Positions 1-6,265 of a DNA stretch of 30,413 nucleotides are shown in pieces. This DNA is from Kiritimatiellales bacterium (lineage in GTDB: Bacteria; Verrucomicrobiota; Kiritimatiellia; Kiritimatiellales; Pontiellaceae). The position numbers were made by a program, and so were the translations under genes. The notes under the pieces were generated by a model that worked only from the letters and a program-made list of their open reading frames with translations, was not told the DNA's origin and ran no database searches. The stretch spans positions 1 to 30,413 of the forward strand of contig WFRA01000098.1 in assembly GCA_015486775.1 (NCBI GenBank), given 5' to 3'. Positions within the stretch are counted from its first letter, which is position 1. Each line of letters opens with the position of its first letter.

Positions 1-330
1 AAGCGACGCATAATTTCCGAAGGAAATAGTGCTGAAAGCACGGTTCATCGCACTAATCTATAAAAACTTACTTTCCAACTCTCTTCCCCATTCGCGCGAT
101 TAGCGATCCAGAACTCTTCCATCTGTGTTCGGAAATGCTGTGTAAACGTGATCGAATTTGGTAAGCAAGGCACCAATCTTGTGCTTCCTGCACCTCTTTG
201 TGGCTAAACCATTTTGGGGAGGGTTTCGCTGTCCGCCAGATCTACGCCATCGAATGGCTAAGTTCCGGCGGTACTTTGGCGCAAAATCCAGCTTCGTATG
301 GTTCGCGGTTCAAAAAATCGGAATTTCCTG

Positions 331-361
331 CCATCCAACCATCCACTATTCCATGCTCAAT
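331..361 (+). repeat. 31-bp direct repeat, copy 1
   Basis: This sequence recurs at 1059-1089 in the same orientation with 30 of 31 bases identical. It begins CCATCCAACCAT and ends CCATGCTCAAT. Read on the minus strand both copies would encode the same short peptide IEHGIVDGWM, but neither lies in a credible gene. Confidence 0.8.
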
Positions 362-562
362 CGTCGAAGGGGTTCGATATTTTAATATTCTGCTCATCAC
401 TTCCCCGCTTTGATAGCTGGTTTTGTTGCAGTAGGTAAGGTCGATCCGATCGCTATCACAAAAAATCAAAAAGGGATCAGGAGGGGATATCGGTTCGTTG
501 TCTTGTTTTTTCTGTGCGGGGGGCGTTCCTGTGGAATGGATCGAGCATTTCACGAATGAAAG

Positions 563-635
563 TCGTAGAAGCGACGCCCTCGTCGCTTTCTTTTGCTGGG
601 AAAGGAGATAAGCGACGGGGGCGTCACTGCTACGA
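563..635. repeat. Imperfect inverted repeat, possible MITE-like hairpin
   Basis: Arms at 563-588 and 610-635 are reverse complements at 23 of 26 positions and enclose a 21-base loop. Each arm itself contains a partial inverted repeat around AGCGACGCC. It has no coding capacity. It could be a miniature mobile element or a transcribed hairpin; no flanking target-site duplication is obvious. Confidence 0.6.
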
Positions 636-660
636 AAAACGCATCTGCAGGATACAACAT

Positions 661-675
661 TTCCAACCATTGGAT
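661..675. repeat. TTCCA-N5-TGGAA palindrome (one mismatch)
   Basis: TTCCA-ACCAT-TGGAT, one base short of the exact motif. It is an intergenic member of the dispersed palindrome family described in the findings. Confidence 0.5.
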
Positions 676-1058
676 TTTTTGTGCACCTTGTGCCTTTTCG
701 CGGCCACATTCCCGTTGGCCAGGCGTTCCCGGGCGGGCTTCGCAGGAAGGTAGGGCAATCCGTCCCGGTTGCCCAAGCAGGCGAGCGGCGGTGTGCCGAG
801 CCGGGGCTCGCGTTCCCGTTCCTGTGGGTAGACATTGCCATTTCCGATCAGGGCATTGTTGTCGCAAGCTCCAGCCTCGGTGAACCATTTTCGCTTCACT
901 CTATTAAACCGTTCATTTCATTCACTATTTCACTGCGTGAAATTATCTACGCTGTGCTTCGGCCTGCGGAAATTATCAATCGCGTTGCTTTTGGCGCGTG
1001 TAGTATTTTCCAGTGACTGAAAGTTCCAACCATGCAGAAAGGCAGCGAATCCGCACAG

Positions 1059-1089
1059 CCATCCAACCATCTACTATTCCATGCTCAAT
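1059..1089 (+). repeat. 31-bp direct repeat, copy 2
   Basis: Second copy of the repeat at 331-361, with one mismatch. The two copies bracket about 700 bp that contain no recognisable gene. Confidence 0.8.
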
Positions 1090-1115
1090 TGGTAGGATTG
1101 CGGATCACAACCGTA

Positions 1116-1170
1116 GCCTTGCGGATCGGATCATTGGATAAAAAGAGGAATGGATTTTTGGAGGAAAACC
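1116..1170 (+). repeat. GCCTTGC element, copy A
   Basis: About 55 bp beginning GCCTTGC, with a core GGATCATTGGATAAAA and the 3' block TTTTTGGAGGAAAA. It aligns over its whole length with 12206-12261, and its first two blocks align with the inverted copy at 1629-1678. It overlaps the 3' end of the antitoxin gene on the opposite strand, so it encodes that protein's last residues and stop codon. Confidence 0.75.
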
Positions 1171-1367
1171 TCGTCGGCTGGGGATGCCTTGATTTTCCCT
1201 GCGTCGAAGGCATCGATGCGGGATTCGATCTCGGTCGCCCACGCTTCGTCTGTTTTTGAATTCGGCGAGGGGTCGAAGCTGACAAAGAGACGTTCGATCA
1301 GTTCCGCGCGGTCAACCGGCGGCAATTCCAGTGCGGTTTCCATGATTTTTTCTGCCACAGCGGTCAT
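1131..1367 (-). CDS. Orphan addiction-module antitoxin (TIGR02574-like)
   Basis: A 78-residue protein starting at the ATG at 1367, chosen because AAGGAG lies seven bases upstream. The body resembles the small 'putative addiction module component' antitoxins. It has a helical N-terminal half with a PPVDRAELIERLF stretch, a tryptophan in the DEAWATEIESR segment, and the family-like ending KASPADEVF. Such proteins normally pair with a RelE/ParE-type toxin gene directly downstream. Here no toxin-sized frame follows on this strand. The final residues after EVF, and the TGA stop, are encoded within repeat element A, so the natural C-terminus and any toxin may have been lost when the repeat arrived. 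The alternative is a solitary functional regulator. Family assignment is fairly secure; activity is unknown. Confidence 0.7.
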   Translation of the reverse strand: MTAVAEKIMETALELPPVDRAELIERLFVSFDPSPNSKTDEAWATEIESRIDAFDAGKIKASPADEVFLQKSIPLFIQ

Positions 1368-1478
1368 TGTGTTTCTCCTTGGAGTTCGGGTGGAAGGTAG
1401 CACAGGGCAGGGGGAGGGGAAACCGAAAAGAAAAACCACAAGGCCGGATCCGCAATACCGATTGCGCTTGGATGGACA

Positions 1479-1511
1479 GCAGGCGTATGCGTAGGTTGAC
1501 GCGAACGAGCC
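1479..1511 (+). repeat. 33-bp repeat shared with window right end
   Basis: It contains GTATGCGTAGGTTGACGCGA exactly as found at 30358-30391, and the similarity continues a few bases on each side (GCAGG before, CGAGCC after). It is same-orientation, intergenic and of unknown function. Confidence 0.75.
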
Positions 1512-1628
1512 GACAGGCAACCTCTGCGTCGACTCTCCTGTGCGGCTCAAGACGAGGCGGAGCCTCATCCTACGACCGATTGCACTTGCGTGCGAAGCAG
1601 GGAAGGTTCGTCTGGAGGGTGATCTTTC

Positions 1629-1678
1629 TCCATTACTCCTTTTATCCAATGATCCAACCAACAGGGGAGCCGCAAGGC
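1629..1678 (-). repeat. GCCTTGC element, copy B
   Basis: Read on the minus strand it begins GCCTTGCGG eleven bases past the stop codon of the yggT-like gene. It then carries GGATCATTGGATAAAA and GGAGTAATGGA, matching copy A at about 24 of 27 positions in that core. It lacks the TTTTTGGAGGAAAA block of copies A and C. Confidence 0.7.
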
Positions 1679-1689
1679 TTGATTTCCCG

Positions 1690-1950
1690 CTACCGGAGAA
1701 TGGCGACGACGAGCCAGCGCACCGCCCCCACGGCGAAGTAGAGGAAGAGCGGGCTGAGATCGATGAGGGTTCCGCCGATGCGCGGGGCGACCAGCCAGCG
1801 GCGAATGGGCACCAGTGCGGGTTCGTAGAGCGCGGCGAGCCGGAGGCGGAGCGCATGGGCGGCCGGGTGCGCAATCCATGCGCAGAGGACATAGGCCAGC
1901 AGCCCCAGCTCGTAGAGGTTGAGCACCAGATTCACCAAACCCAAAAGCAT
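1690..1950 (-). CDS. YggT-family membrane protein
   Basis: An 86-residue hydrophobic protein of the YggT family. Two membrane segments are visible, at about residues 3-25 (LLGLVNLVLNLYELGLLAYV) and 66-85 (LSPLFLYFAVGAVRWLVVAI). Between them lies a polar stretch containing the family-typical proline/arginine segment around VPIRRWLV. The start at 1950 is supported by GAGG eight bases upstream. It lies 15 bases after the cbpA-like stop and is probably the last gene of the heat-shock operon. The molecular role of YggT proteins is not well established; links to osmotic stress and cell-division or envelope functions have been proposed. The pairing with chaperones suggests an envelope stress role, which is inference. 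Confidence 0.8.
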   Translation of the reverse strand: MLLGLVNLVLNLYELGLLAYVLCAWIAHPAAHALRLRLAALYEPALVPIRRWLVAPRIGGTLIDLSPLFLYFAVGAVRWLVVAILR

Positions 1951-1965
1951 TGTCCAACCTCTCTA

Positions 1966-2892
1966 TTATGCCTTTTTCCTGGCCAGCCCTTTCAGCTGCT
2001 CGTAGAGCCGCTTCTCCTCGGGCGAAAGGGTTTTCGGCACGGCGATTCGGACAACGGCATAGAGGTCGCCCCGCCCGCCGCCGGGCTTTTTCAGCCCCTT
2101 GCCGCGTAGCCGGAATTTCCTGCCCGAGGGCGTGCCGGGCGGGATCCGTAGCGAGGCTCTTCCGTCGATGAGCCGCAACCGGGCCGTCGTGCCCAGCACG
2201 GCCTCGGGCGGAGAGACGGGTACCTCCATTTCGAGGTCGGAACCGAGCACCTTGAACCGGGGGTGTGGCGCAATGTGGATGTGGATGAGCAGGTCGCCGT
2301 TGCGGCCCTGGTTGCGCAGGCGGAGTTTCGCGCCGTCGCGGGTGCCGGGCGGAATGTTCAGGTCGATGGTCTTCGAGGTTCCGTCTGCCGACTGGAGTTT
2401 GATGCGCTTTTTCCCGCCGAGGAACGCATCCTCCAGCGAGATGGTCAGGCTGGTTTCGTCGTGGGTCTTCCGCTGCGGGCGGGCACCGAAACCTTCCATG
2501 GATTGGAAGCCGCCGCCCCCGCCCATCGAGGTGCCGAAGATCGACTCGAAAAAGTCGCTGAAGCCCCCGCCTCCGGAAAAGCCGAAGCCCTGGCCTGCGC
2601 CGCCGTTCCCGCCAAATTCGAAATGGACGTTTTCCCAGCCGGGCGGCGGCGTGAAATCCTGACCCTGCTTCCAGTTGGCGCCGAGCTGGTCGTAGCGCTT
2701 GCGCTTTTCGGGGTCGCCGAGCACCTCGTAGGCCTCGGAGATTTCCTGGAAGCGCTCCTGCGCGGCCGGTGCCTTGTTCACGTCGGGGTGGTATTCCCGG
2801 GCGAGCTTGCGGTAGGCCTTTTTCACGGCCGCATCGTTGGCATCGCGGGCGACGCCGAGCACCTCGTAGTAGTCTTTGTATTGAACACTCAC
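1966..2892 (-). CDS. cbpA: CbpA/DnaJ-like J-domain co-chaperone
   Basis: A 308-residue J-domain protein that should stimulate DnaK ATPase activity and bind unfolded clients. The J domain spans residues 5-70 with the HPD tripeptide at 35-37. A Gly/Phe-rich linker follows (about 95-145), then two DnaJ C-terminal beta domains. There is no CxxCxGxG zinc-finger cluster, which separates it from the true DnaJ at 26073-27239 and makes it CbpA-type. I chose the GTG at 2892, giving [13 protein letters not shown], because AGGTGG lies just upstream and residues further upstream have no family counterpart; the spacing of about three bases is short. It sits between the small heat-shock genes and the YggT gene on the same strand. 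A TTCCA-N5-TGGAA palindrome lies inside its linker-coding region (2494-2508). Confidence 0.9.
   Translation of the reverse strand: MSVQYKDYYEVLGVARDANDAAVKKAYRKLAREYHPDVNKAPAAQERFQEISEAYEVLGDPEKRKRYDQLGANWKQGQDFTPPPGWENVHFEFGGNGGAGQGFGFSGGGGFSDFFESIFGTSMGGGGGFQSMEGFGARPQRKTHDETSLTISLEDAFLGGKKRIKLQSADGTSKTIDLNIPPGTRDGAKLRLRNQGRNGDLLIHIHIAPHPRFKVLGSDLEMEVPVSPPEAVLGTTARLRLIDGRASLRIPPGTPSGRKFRLRGKGLKKPGGGRGDLYAVVRIAVPKTLSPEEKRLYEQLKGLARKKA
2494..2508. repeat. TTCCA-N5-TGGAA palindrome in cbpA
   Basis: TTCCA-TGGAT-TGGAA, exact arms, with a flanking C-G pair extending the symmetry to 2493-2509. It lies within the Gly/Phe linker-coding part of the cbpA-like gene. Confidence 0.7.
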
Positions 2893-2917
2893 ATTCCACC
2901 TGCCCAGCCATGGGGGG

Positions 2918-2946
2918 CTCCGGCTTCCAACGATTGGAAGCCGGAG
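2918..2946. repeat. Extended palindrome between hsp20 and cbpA
   Basis: Perfect 13-bp arms CTCCGGCTTCCAA and TTGGAAGCCGGAG around a three-base centre. It contains the exact motif TTCCA-ACGAT-TGGAA at 2925-2939. It lies between the stop of the third hsp20 gene and the cbpA-like start, so in mRNA it would form a strong hairpin. There is no U-run after it, so it is not a typical terminator; it could protect a 3' end or tune expression of the downstream gene. Confidence 0.75.
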
Positions 2947-2955
2947 TTTCCGCAC

Positions 2956-3420
2956 CTAGTCCACACTCACCGGAATCCGTTTCCGATCCGCCTTGGCCCG
3001 CTCCGTCTTGGGGAGGGTCAGCGTCAGCACGCCCCGCTTGAACCGAGCCTCGACCTTTTCCTTGTCAACCTCCGCGGGGAGCGGAATCGTCCGGCCATAG
3101 CTGCCGTAGCTCATCTCGGAAACATGGTAGTTGCGTTTCCGGGTCTCCTTCTCCCGCTTCCGCTCGCCCCGGATGGTCAGCATGCCGTCTTCGAGCGCCA
3201 CCTCGATATCCTTCTCGTCCATGCCGGGCAGCTCGGCCCGCACGCGGATCTCGTCGTCGGTCTCGGAAACCTCGAACCCGCCGTCCCGATCCGGCCGCCG
3301 GCCGGGGCGGCCAAACCCGAGATAGGTGTCGAAAAGCTCATCGACCTCCCGGCGGAGTAGGCCGAAGGGGTTTTCGTCCTTCTCCGCCCGCCTTTTCCAA
3401 GGCATCCATTTTTCTTTCAT
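2956..3420 (-). CDS. Small heat-shock protein (Hsp20/IbpA family), third in tandem
   Basis: A 154-residue alpha-crystallin-type chaperone that should hold unfolding proteins in the cytoplasm until the DnaK system refolds them. The alpha-crystallin domain spans about residues 45-140. It has the family motif of a short helix followed by GVLTLTLPK, and a C-terminal I-P-V tail of the I-x-I/V type that links oligomers. The ATG at 3420 is preceded by AGGAGGT at a spacing of seven bases; a GTG nine bases earlier overlaps that site and is unlikely. The N-terminus is unusually basic and charged (KEKWMPWKRRAEKDE) compared with its two paralogues. It lies 26 bases after the stop of the second hsp20 gene. 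Confidence 0.9.
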   Translation of the reverse strand: MKEKWMPWKRRAEKDENPFGLLRREVDELFDTYLGFGRPGRRPDRDGGFEVSETDDEIRVRAELPGMDEKDIEVALEDGMLTIRGERKREKETRKRNYHVSEMSYGSYGRTIPLPAEVDKEKVEARFKRGVLTLTLPKTERAKADRKRIPVSVD

Positions 3421-3446
3421 GAAAATCACCTCCTTTCTCCGCTATG

Positions 3447-3848
3447 CTAGCCTCCGGTTGTGATTTCGATCTTGCGCGGCTTGGCCTGCTCGGCCTTCGG
3501 GAGTTCGATGTCCAGCACACCGTTGTGCAGCCGGGCGCGGATTTTTTCGCGGTCGACCTGCTGGGGGATGCTGAACCTCCGGCGGAAGACGCCGGTTTCG
3601 TATTCGCCCATCAGCAGATCCACCCCTTCCGGGCTTGCAGCGGCCTGCGTCCCGCTGATTTCGAGCTCCGCGTTGTCCAGCCGGATGTCGATCCGATCCT
3701 GCGCCACGCCGGGCATGTCGCAACGGACCAGGATGGCATCGTCCTTCTCGTAGATGTCGGTCGCCGGCACGAACACCTTCGCATCGCGCGTGGGTTCGGC
3801 TTTGTCCGATCCGGCTTTTTCCAGATTCTTTTCCTTGTTTTCCTTCAT
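3447..3848 (-). CDS. Small heat-shock protein (Hsp20/IbpA family), second in tandem
   Basis: A 133-residue Hsp20 protein. A charged, lysine-rich N-terminal leader of about 25 residues precedes the alpha-crystallin domain (about 28-120). The domain includes the conserved DMPGV segment and the GVLDIELPK motif, and an I-E-I tail follows. The ATG at 3848 lies seven bases after AGGAGGT; in-frame GTG codons immediately upstream fall inside or next to that site. The gene is 13 bases after the stop of the first hsp20 gene, so the two are almost certainly co-transcribed. It is the shortest of the three paralogues. Confidence 0.9.
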   Translation of the reverse strand: MKENKEKNLEKAGSDKAEPTRDAKVFVPATDIYEKDDAILVRCDMPGVAQDRIDIRLDNAELEISGTQAAASPEGVDLLMGEYETGVFRRRFSIPQQVDREKIRARLHNGVLDIELPKAEQAKPRKIEITTGG

Positions 3849-3861
3849 CTCCACCACCTCC

Positions 3862-4296
3862 TTATGACGCTTTGATTTCGATCCGCTTGGGTTTGGTCGC
3901 TTCCTGACGCGGCAGGACGATGCTCAGCACGCCGTCCTCGTATTTGGCGGAAACCTTGTCGTTCTCCACCGCAAAAGGCAGGCGCACCGTGCGCACAAAC
4001 GATCCAACCCCGCGCTCGTTGCGATGGCAAACCGCATCTTCCGCCGGCTTGTCGCTCTTGCGCTCGCCCTTGATGGTGAGCTGATTGTTCACCACGTTGA
4101 GGTCGATATCCTCGATCTGGAGACCCGGCAGCTCGGCATTGACCACCACCTGGTCGGAATTGCCCCACACGTTGAGGGCGGGGAAGCGGGAGATCGAAGT
4201 CCCGCCATCGTATCCGTCGAACAGACGGTTCATCTCCCTTTGCAGCGAACGGAGTTCGCCGAAGGGGCTCCATGTTCCTGTATCTGTCCAATACAT
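3862..4296 (-). CDS. Small heat-shock protein (Hsp20/IbpA family), first in tandem
   Basis: A 144-residue Hsp20 protein and the promoter-proximal member of the operon. The N-terminal segment MYWTDTGTWSPFGELRSLQ with following REMNRLFDGY is typical of bacterial class A small heat-shock proteins. The alpha-crystallin domain spans about residues 38-132 with an AELPGL segment and the GVLSIVLPR motif. The C-terminal I-E-I supplies the oligomer-linking tail. The start at 4296 is supported by AAGGAG nine bases upstream. Three diverged paralogues in a row suggest distinct oligomer types or hetero-oligomers, which is inference. Confidence 0.92.
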   Translation of the reverse strand: MYWTDTGTWSPFGELRSLQREMNRLFDGYDGGTSISRFPALNVWGNSDQVVVNAELPGLQIEDIDLNVVNNQLTIKGERKSDKPAEDAVCHRNERGVGSFVRTVRLPFAVENDKVSAKYEDGVLSIVLPRQEATKPKRIEIKAS

Positions 4297-4320
4297 GGTA
4301 TGTACTCCTTGTTGCTTCCG

Positions 4321-4339
4321 CCCTGCGCCCATCGCAGGG
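4321..4339 (-). promoter_or_regulatory. Leader hairpin upstream of hsp20
   Basis: Perfect 7-bp stem CCCTGCG/CGCAGGG with a five-base loop, 24 bases upstream of the hsp20 start codon. It would lie in the 5' leader of the mRNA. Small heat-shock genes in other bacteria often carry RNA thermometers in this position, but this hairpin does not visibly include the AAGGAG site, so a thermometer role is only a possibility. Confidence 0.35.
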
Positions 4340-4440
4340 AGGTGCCTTACGGCTTCGGTTGCCCTTAATCAAAAAGTATGCCATCTCGGTAAATCCCCAT
4401 TTCCCCTTTGTTTGCAGCTTTTTGTGAATATTGACGAGAA

Positions 4441-4495
4441 GCCTGTGCGGGAAAATATTTCACAGCATCTTGCGCCTGTGCGACATTTTTTCACA
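4441..4495. promoter_or_regulatory. Paired direct repeats, possible operator
   Basis: Two copies of GCCTGTGCG followed by an A/T-rich spacer and TTTCACA lie at 4441-4464 and 4474-4495, offset by 33 bp or about three helix turns. They sit about 145-200 bases above the first hsp20 start. The phasing suggests two sites for one DNA-binding protein; the protein is unknown. Confidence 0.45.
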
Positions 4496-4607
4496 CCCGT
4501 GGATGGAGAGGCAGAGGGCGCTTCGCTCCGAAACCAATAAAGCACTCGGGGAATCCGCGTGCATCGGGAGCGACAGAGCCGCAGGCGGGGCGGGGAAGCC
4601 GCCTCGG

Positions 4608-5993
4608 TCAGCTCCGGTTTTGCAGCGGATATTTGACGCCGAGGAGTTTCGAGACGGCCTTGTTGAACGTCTTGCGCTCTTCGCGGATAACCTGCCGCAC
4701 GGCCTGAGTGCGGAACTTGAAATAGTCCCAGTCGAGCCCCATCGGCGCGCCGAGGTGGGTCTTGAGCCGGATGGCTTCGGCGGGGTCGATGCTTTCCATC
4801 TCCTGGAGGTTTTCCTTCACGTGGTGATAGGCGTCGCGGAAGGGCATCCCTTCGCCCACAAGCTCCAGGGCGCGGTCGGTGGCGAAGACATCGGGCGAGA
4901 AGCCGTCGATTAGTTTTTGGCGGTTGACCTGGGTGGCCTTGACCATTGGCGCAAGGATGCGCAGGCAGGCGCGGGTGGTGGCAATCCCTTCCATGAAGAG
5001 CTCCTTGGCCTCCTGGAGGTCGCGGTTGTATCCGGTCGGCGAGCCCTTGACTAGGTCGTAGATGCCGAGCTCGGCGGCCTTGACGCGCGAGGCTTTGGCG
5101 CGGACGAGTTCGCAGACGTCCGGGTTCTGCTTCTGCGGCATGATGGAGCTGCCGGTGCAGAACTCGGCGGGGAGCTGGAAATAGTCGAACTCCGGCATGG
5201 TGAAGAGCATGAAGTCCTGCGCGAGGCGCGAGAGGGTCAGCATCGCCTGCGCCATGGCGCCGAGGACGATCGATTCCATTTTGCCGCGCCCGTTGTTGGC
5301 GTAGAGTACGTTGTGGGTGGGATAGGCAAAGCCGAGCAGATCGGAGACAAGCTGGCGGTCGATCGGTAGTGGCACGCCGTAGGAGGCGGCGGAGCCGAGC
5401 GGGCACTGGTCGTTCATTTCGTAGGCGTTGAGCAGACCGACGCAATCGTCGAGCAGGCTTTCCGCGTGGGCGGTTGCCCAGAGGCCGACGGATGATGGCA
5501 TCCCCGGCTGCATGTGCGTGCGTCCAACCATTGGAACCTTCTCGTGCTTCTTCCCGAAGGCCGCCAGCGCCGCCGCCAGCTCGGCGGCCTCTTCCAAGGT
5601 GTGGAGAATCTGCTCCTTGGCGTAGAGGCGCAGGTCGACGGCCACCTGGTCGTTGCGGCTACGGCAGGTATGGATTTTTTTGCCAAGGTCGCCCAGCTTT
5701 TTGGTGAGCGCGCGCTCGACGGCCAGGTGTACATCTTGGTCGGCCAGCTTGATGTTGAATTTGCCCTGCCGGGCAAGGTTGATGATTTCGACGAGCCCTT
5801 CGACCACCTGCTGCCGCTCGGTGGCGGTGATGAGCGCGGGCTTCACCGGCATTTTCGAGAGCATCGCGACGTGCGCGGCGGTGCCGATGCAGTCGACCTC
5901 GACGAGCGCCTGGTCGAGCTCCACATCGCGCCCGGCGGTGAAGGCGAGTGTTTCGGTGTTGATGGTTCCCACGGTGGTTTTTTTCTTTGCCAT
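4608..5993 (-). CDS. argH: Argininosuccinate lyase
   Basis: A 461-residue member of the fumarase/aspartase superfamily. It splits argininosuccinate into arginine and fumarate, the last step of arginine synthesis. The superfamily signature GSSIMPQKQNPD lies near residue 280 and holds the catalytic serine loop. The conserved T-H of the GRTHMQPG segment near residue 158 matches the general acid/base region, and CRSRNDQVAVDLRLY near residue 110 is the usual substrate-binding segment. Length matches the family (about 460). I chose the ATG at 5993 (MAKKKTTVG) because GAGGCAGG lies just upstream; the upstream in-frame extension looks non-coding. No other arginine genes are visible nearby. A near-exact TTCCA-N5-TGGAA palindrome lies inside the gene at 5523-5537. 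Confidence 0.95.
   Translation of the reverse strand: MAKKKTTVGTINTETLAFTAGRDVELDQALVEVDCIGTAAHVAMLSKMPVKPALITATERQQVVEGLVEIINLARQGKFNIKLADQDVHLAVERALTKKLGDLGKKIHTCRSRNDQVAVDLRLYAKEQILHTLEEAAELAAALAAFGKKHEKVPMVGRTHMQPGMPSSVGLWATAHAESLLDDCVGLLNAYEMNDQCPLGSAASYGVPLPIDRQLVSDLLGFAYPTHNVLYANNGRGKMESIVLGAMAQAMLTLSRLAQDFMLFTMPEFDYFQLPAEFCTGSSIMPQKQNPDVCELVRAKASRVKAAELGIYDLVKGSPTGYNRDLQEAKELFMEGIATTRACLRILAPMVKATQVNRQKLIDGFSPDVFATDRALELVGEGMPFRDAYHHVKENLQEMESIDPAEAIRLKTHLGAPMGLDWDYFKFRTQAVRQVIREERKTFNKAVSKLLGVKYPLQNRS
5523..5537. repeat. TTCCA-N5-TGGAA palindrome (one mismatch) in argH
   Basis: TCCA-ACCAT-TGGA symmetry within argH, extended as GTCCA-ACCAT-TGGAAC with one mismatch to the exact motif. 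It encodes part of the VPMVG residues just before the catalytic GRTHMQ segment. Confidence 0.5.
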
Positions 5994-6265
5994 GTTCCTG
6001 CCTCGGTAGATTGATCGTTGGTTCATACCTTCATTTGTCCCTCCGTTCCAGAGTTAATCCGAAAAATGGAGCCGGGGAAGCGGCCGGGTGCGAAGGTGTC
6101 CTGATGAAATGTGGGACTTCCCTTGCTCATGTTGTCCCCCTCCCTTCAACAGCTCTGGGTAGGCAATTTGAGTTGAAAGGTTCAAACTATTATGTTTTTT
6201 TGATATCCATCAGTGCATCGATGCCTCCGGTAGTGGCGGGCGATATAACAACAAGGGATTTGAAG

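Larger units (their letters stand above)
1..1115. other. Gene-free stretch with repeats
   Basis: I see no convincing gene on either strand. The open frames here lack credible ribosome binding sites and resemble no family I know. The stretch holds two small hairpins near the left edge (TTTCC-GAA-GGAAA at 14-26 and GTGCT-GAA-AGCAC at 29-41). It also holds a long imperfect inverted repeat (563-635), one copy of the TTCCA-N5-TGGAA palindrome (661-675), a small palindrome ATTTCAC-TGC-GTGAAAT (927-943), and two 31-bp direct repeats (331 and 1059). It may be decayed sequence or a repeat-rich spacer; the window edge prevents seeing the gene to the left. Confidence 0.6.
1368..1689. other. Repeat-rich spacer
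   Basis: There is no gene between the antitoxin and the yggT-like gene. The stretch contains a 33-bp repeat shared with the right end of the window (1479-1511), a short hairpin with arms GACGAGGC and GCCTCATC (1551-1569, one mismatch), and an inverted GCCTTGC element (1629-1678). A promoter for the antitoxin should lie just above 1367 but I cannot pick one out confidently. Confidence 0.6.
4297..4607. other. Upstream region of the heat-shock operon
   Basis: No gene lies between argH and the first hsp20 gene. The region contains a hairpin near the hsp20 start (4321-4339), two direct repeats (4441-4495), and a weak inverted repeat AGGCGG/CCGCCT just after the argH stop (4583-4604). No complete CIRCE element is present and I cannot find a convincing heat-shock sigma promoter on the minus strand. 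Confidence 0.6.

Noticed and set aside
242..841. 199-residue minus-strand frame in the left spacer
   Set aside because: It spans a repeat and a hairpin, has no ribosome site, and resembles no family.
1565..2911. 448-residue minus-strand frame over cbpA and yggT
   Set aside because: Arg/Ala-rich shadow of the cbpA-like gene, which has a clear J domain in the other frame.
4391..4402. CCCCATTT resembling a heat-shock sigma -10 box
   Set aside because: It is on the plus strand, opposite to the hsp20 operon, and lacks a correctly spaced -35 box.
4430..4464. TTGACG-N17-AATATT promoter-like match
   Set aside because: It reads plus, into the antisense of argH, with no gene to serve. It coincides with the direct repeats.
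4520..4532. AAAGCACTC resembling half of a CIRCE element
   Set aside because: The matching inverted half GAGTGCTAA is absent at the required spacing.
5987..6265. N-terminal extension of the beta-helix gene
   Set aside because: It overlaps the argH start and has no family similarity. A good signal peptide and ribosome site start at 6266.
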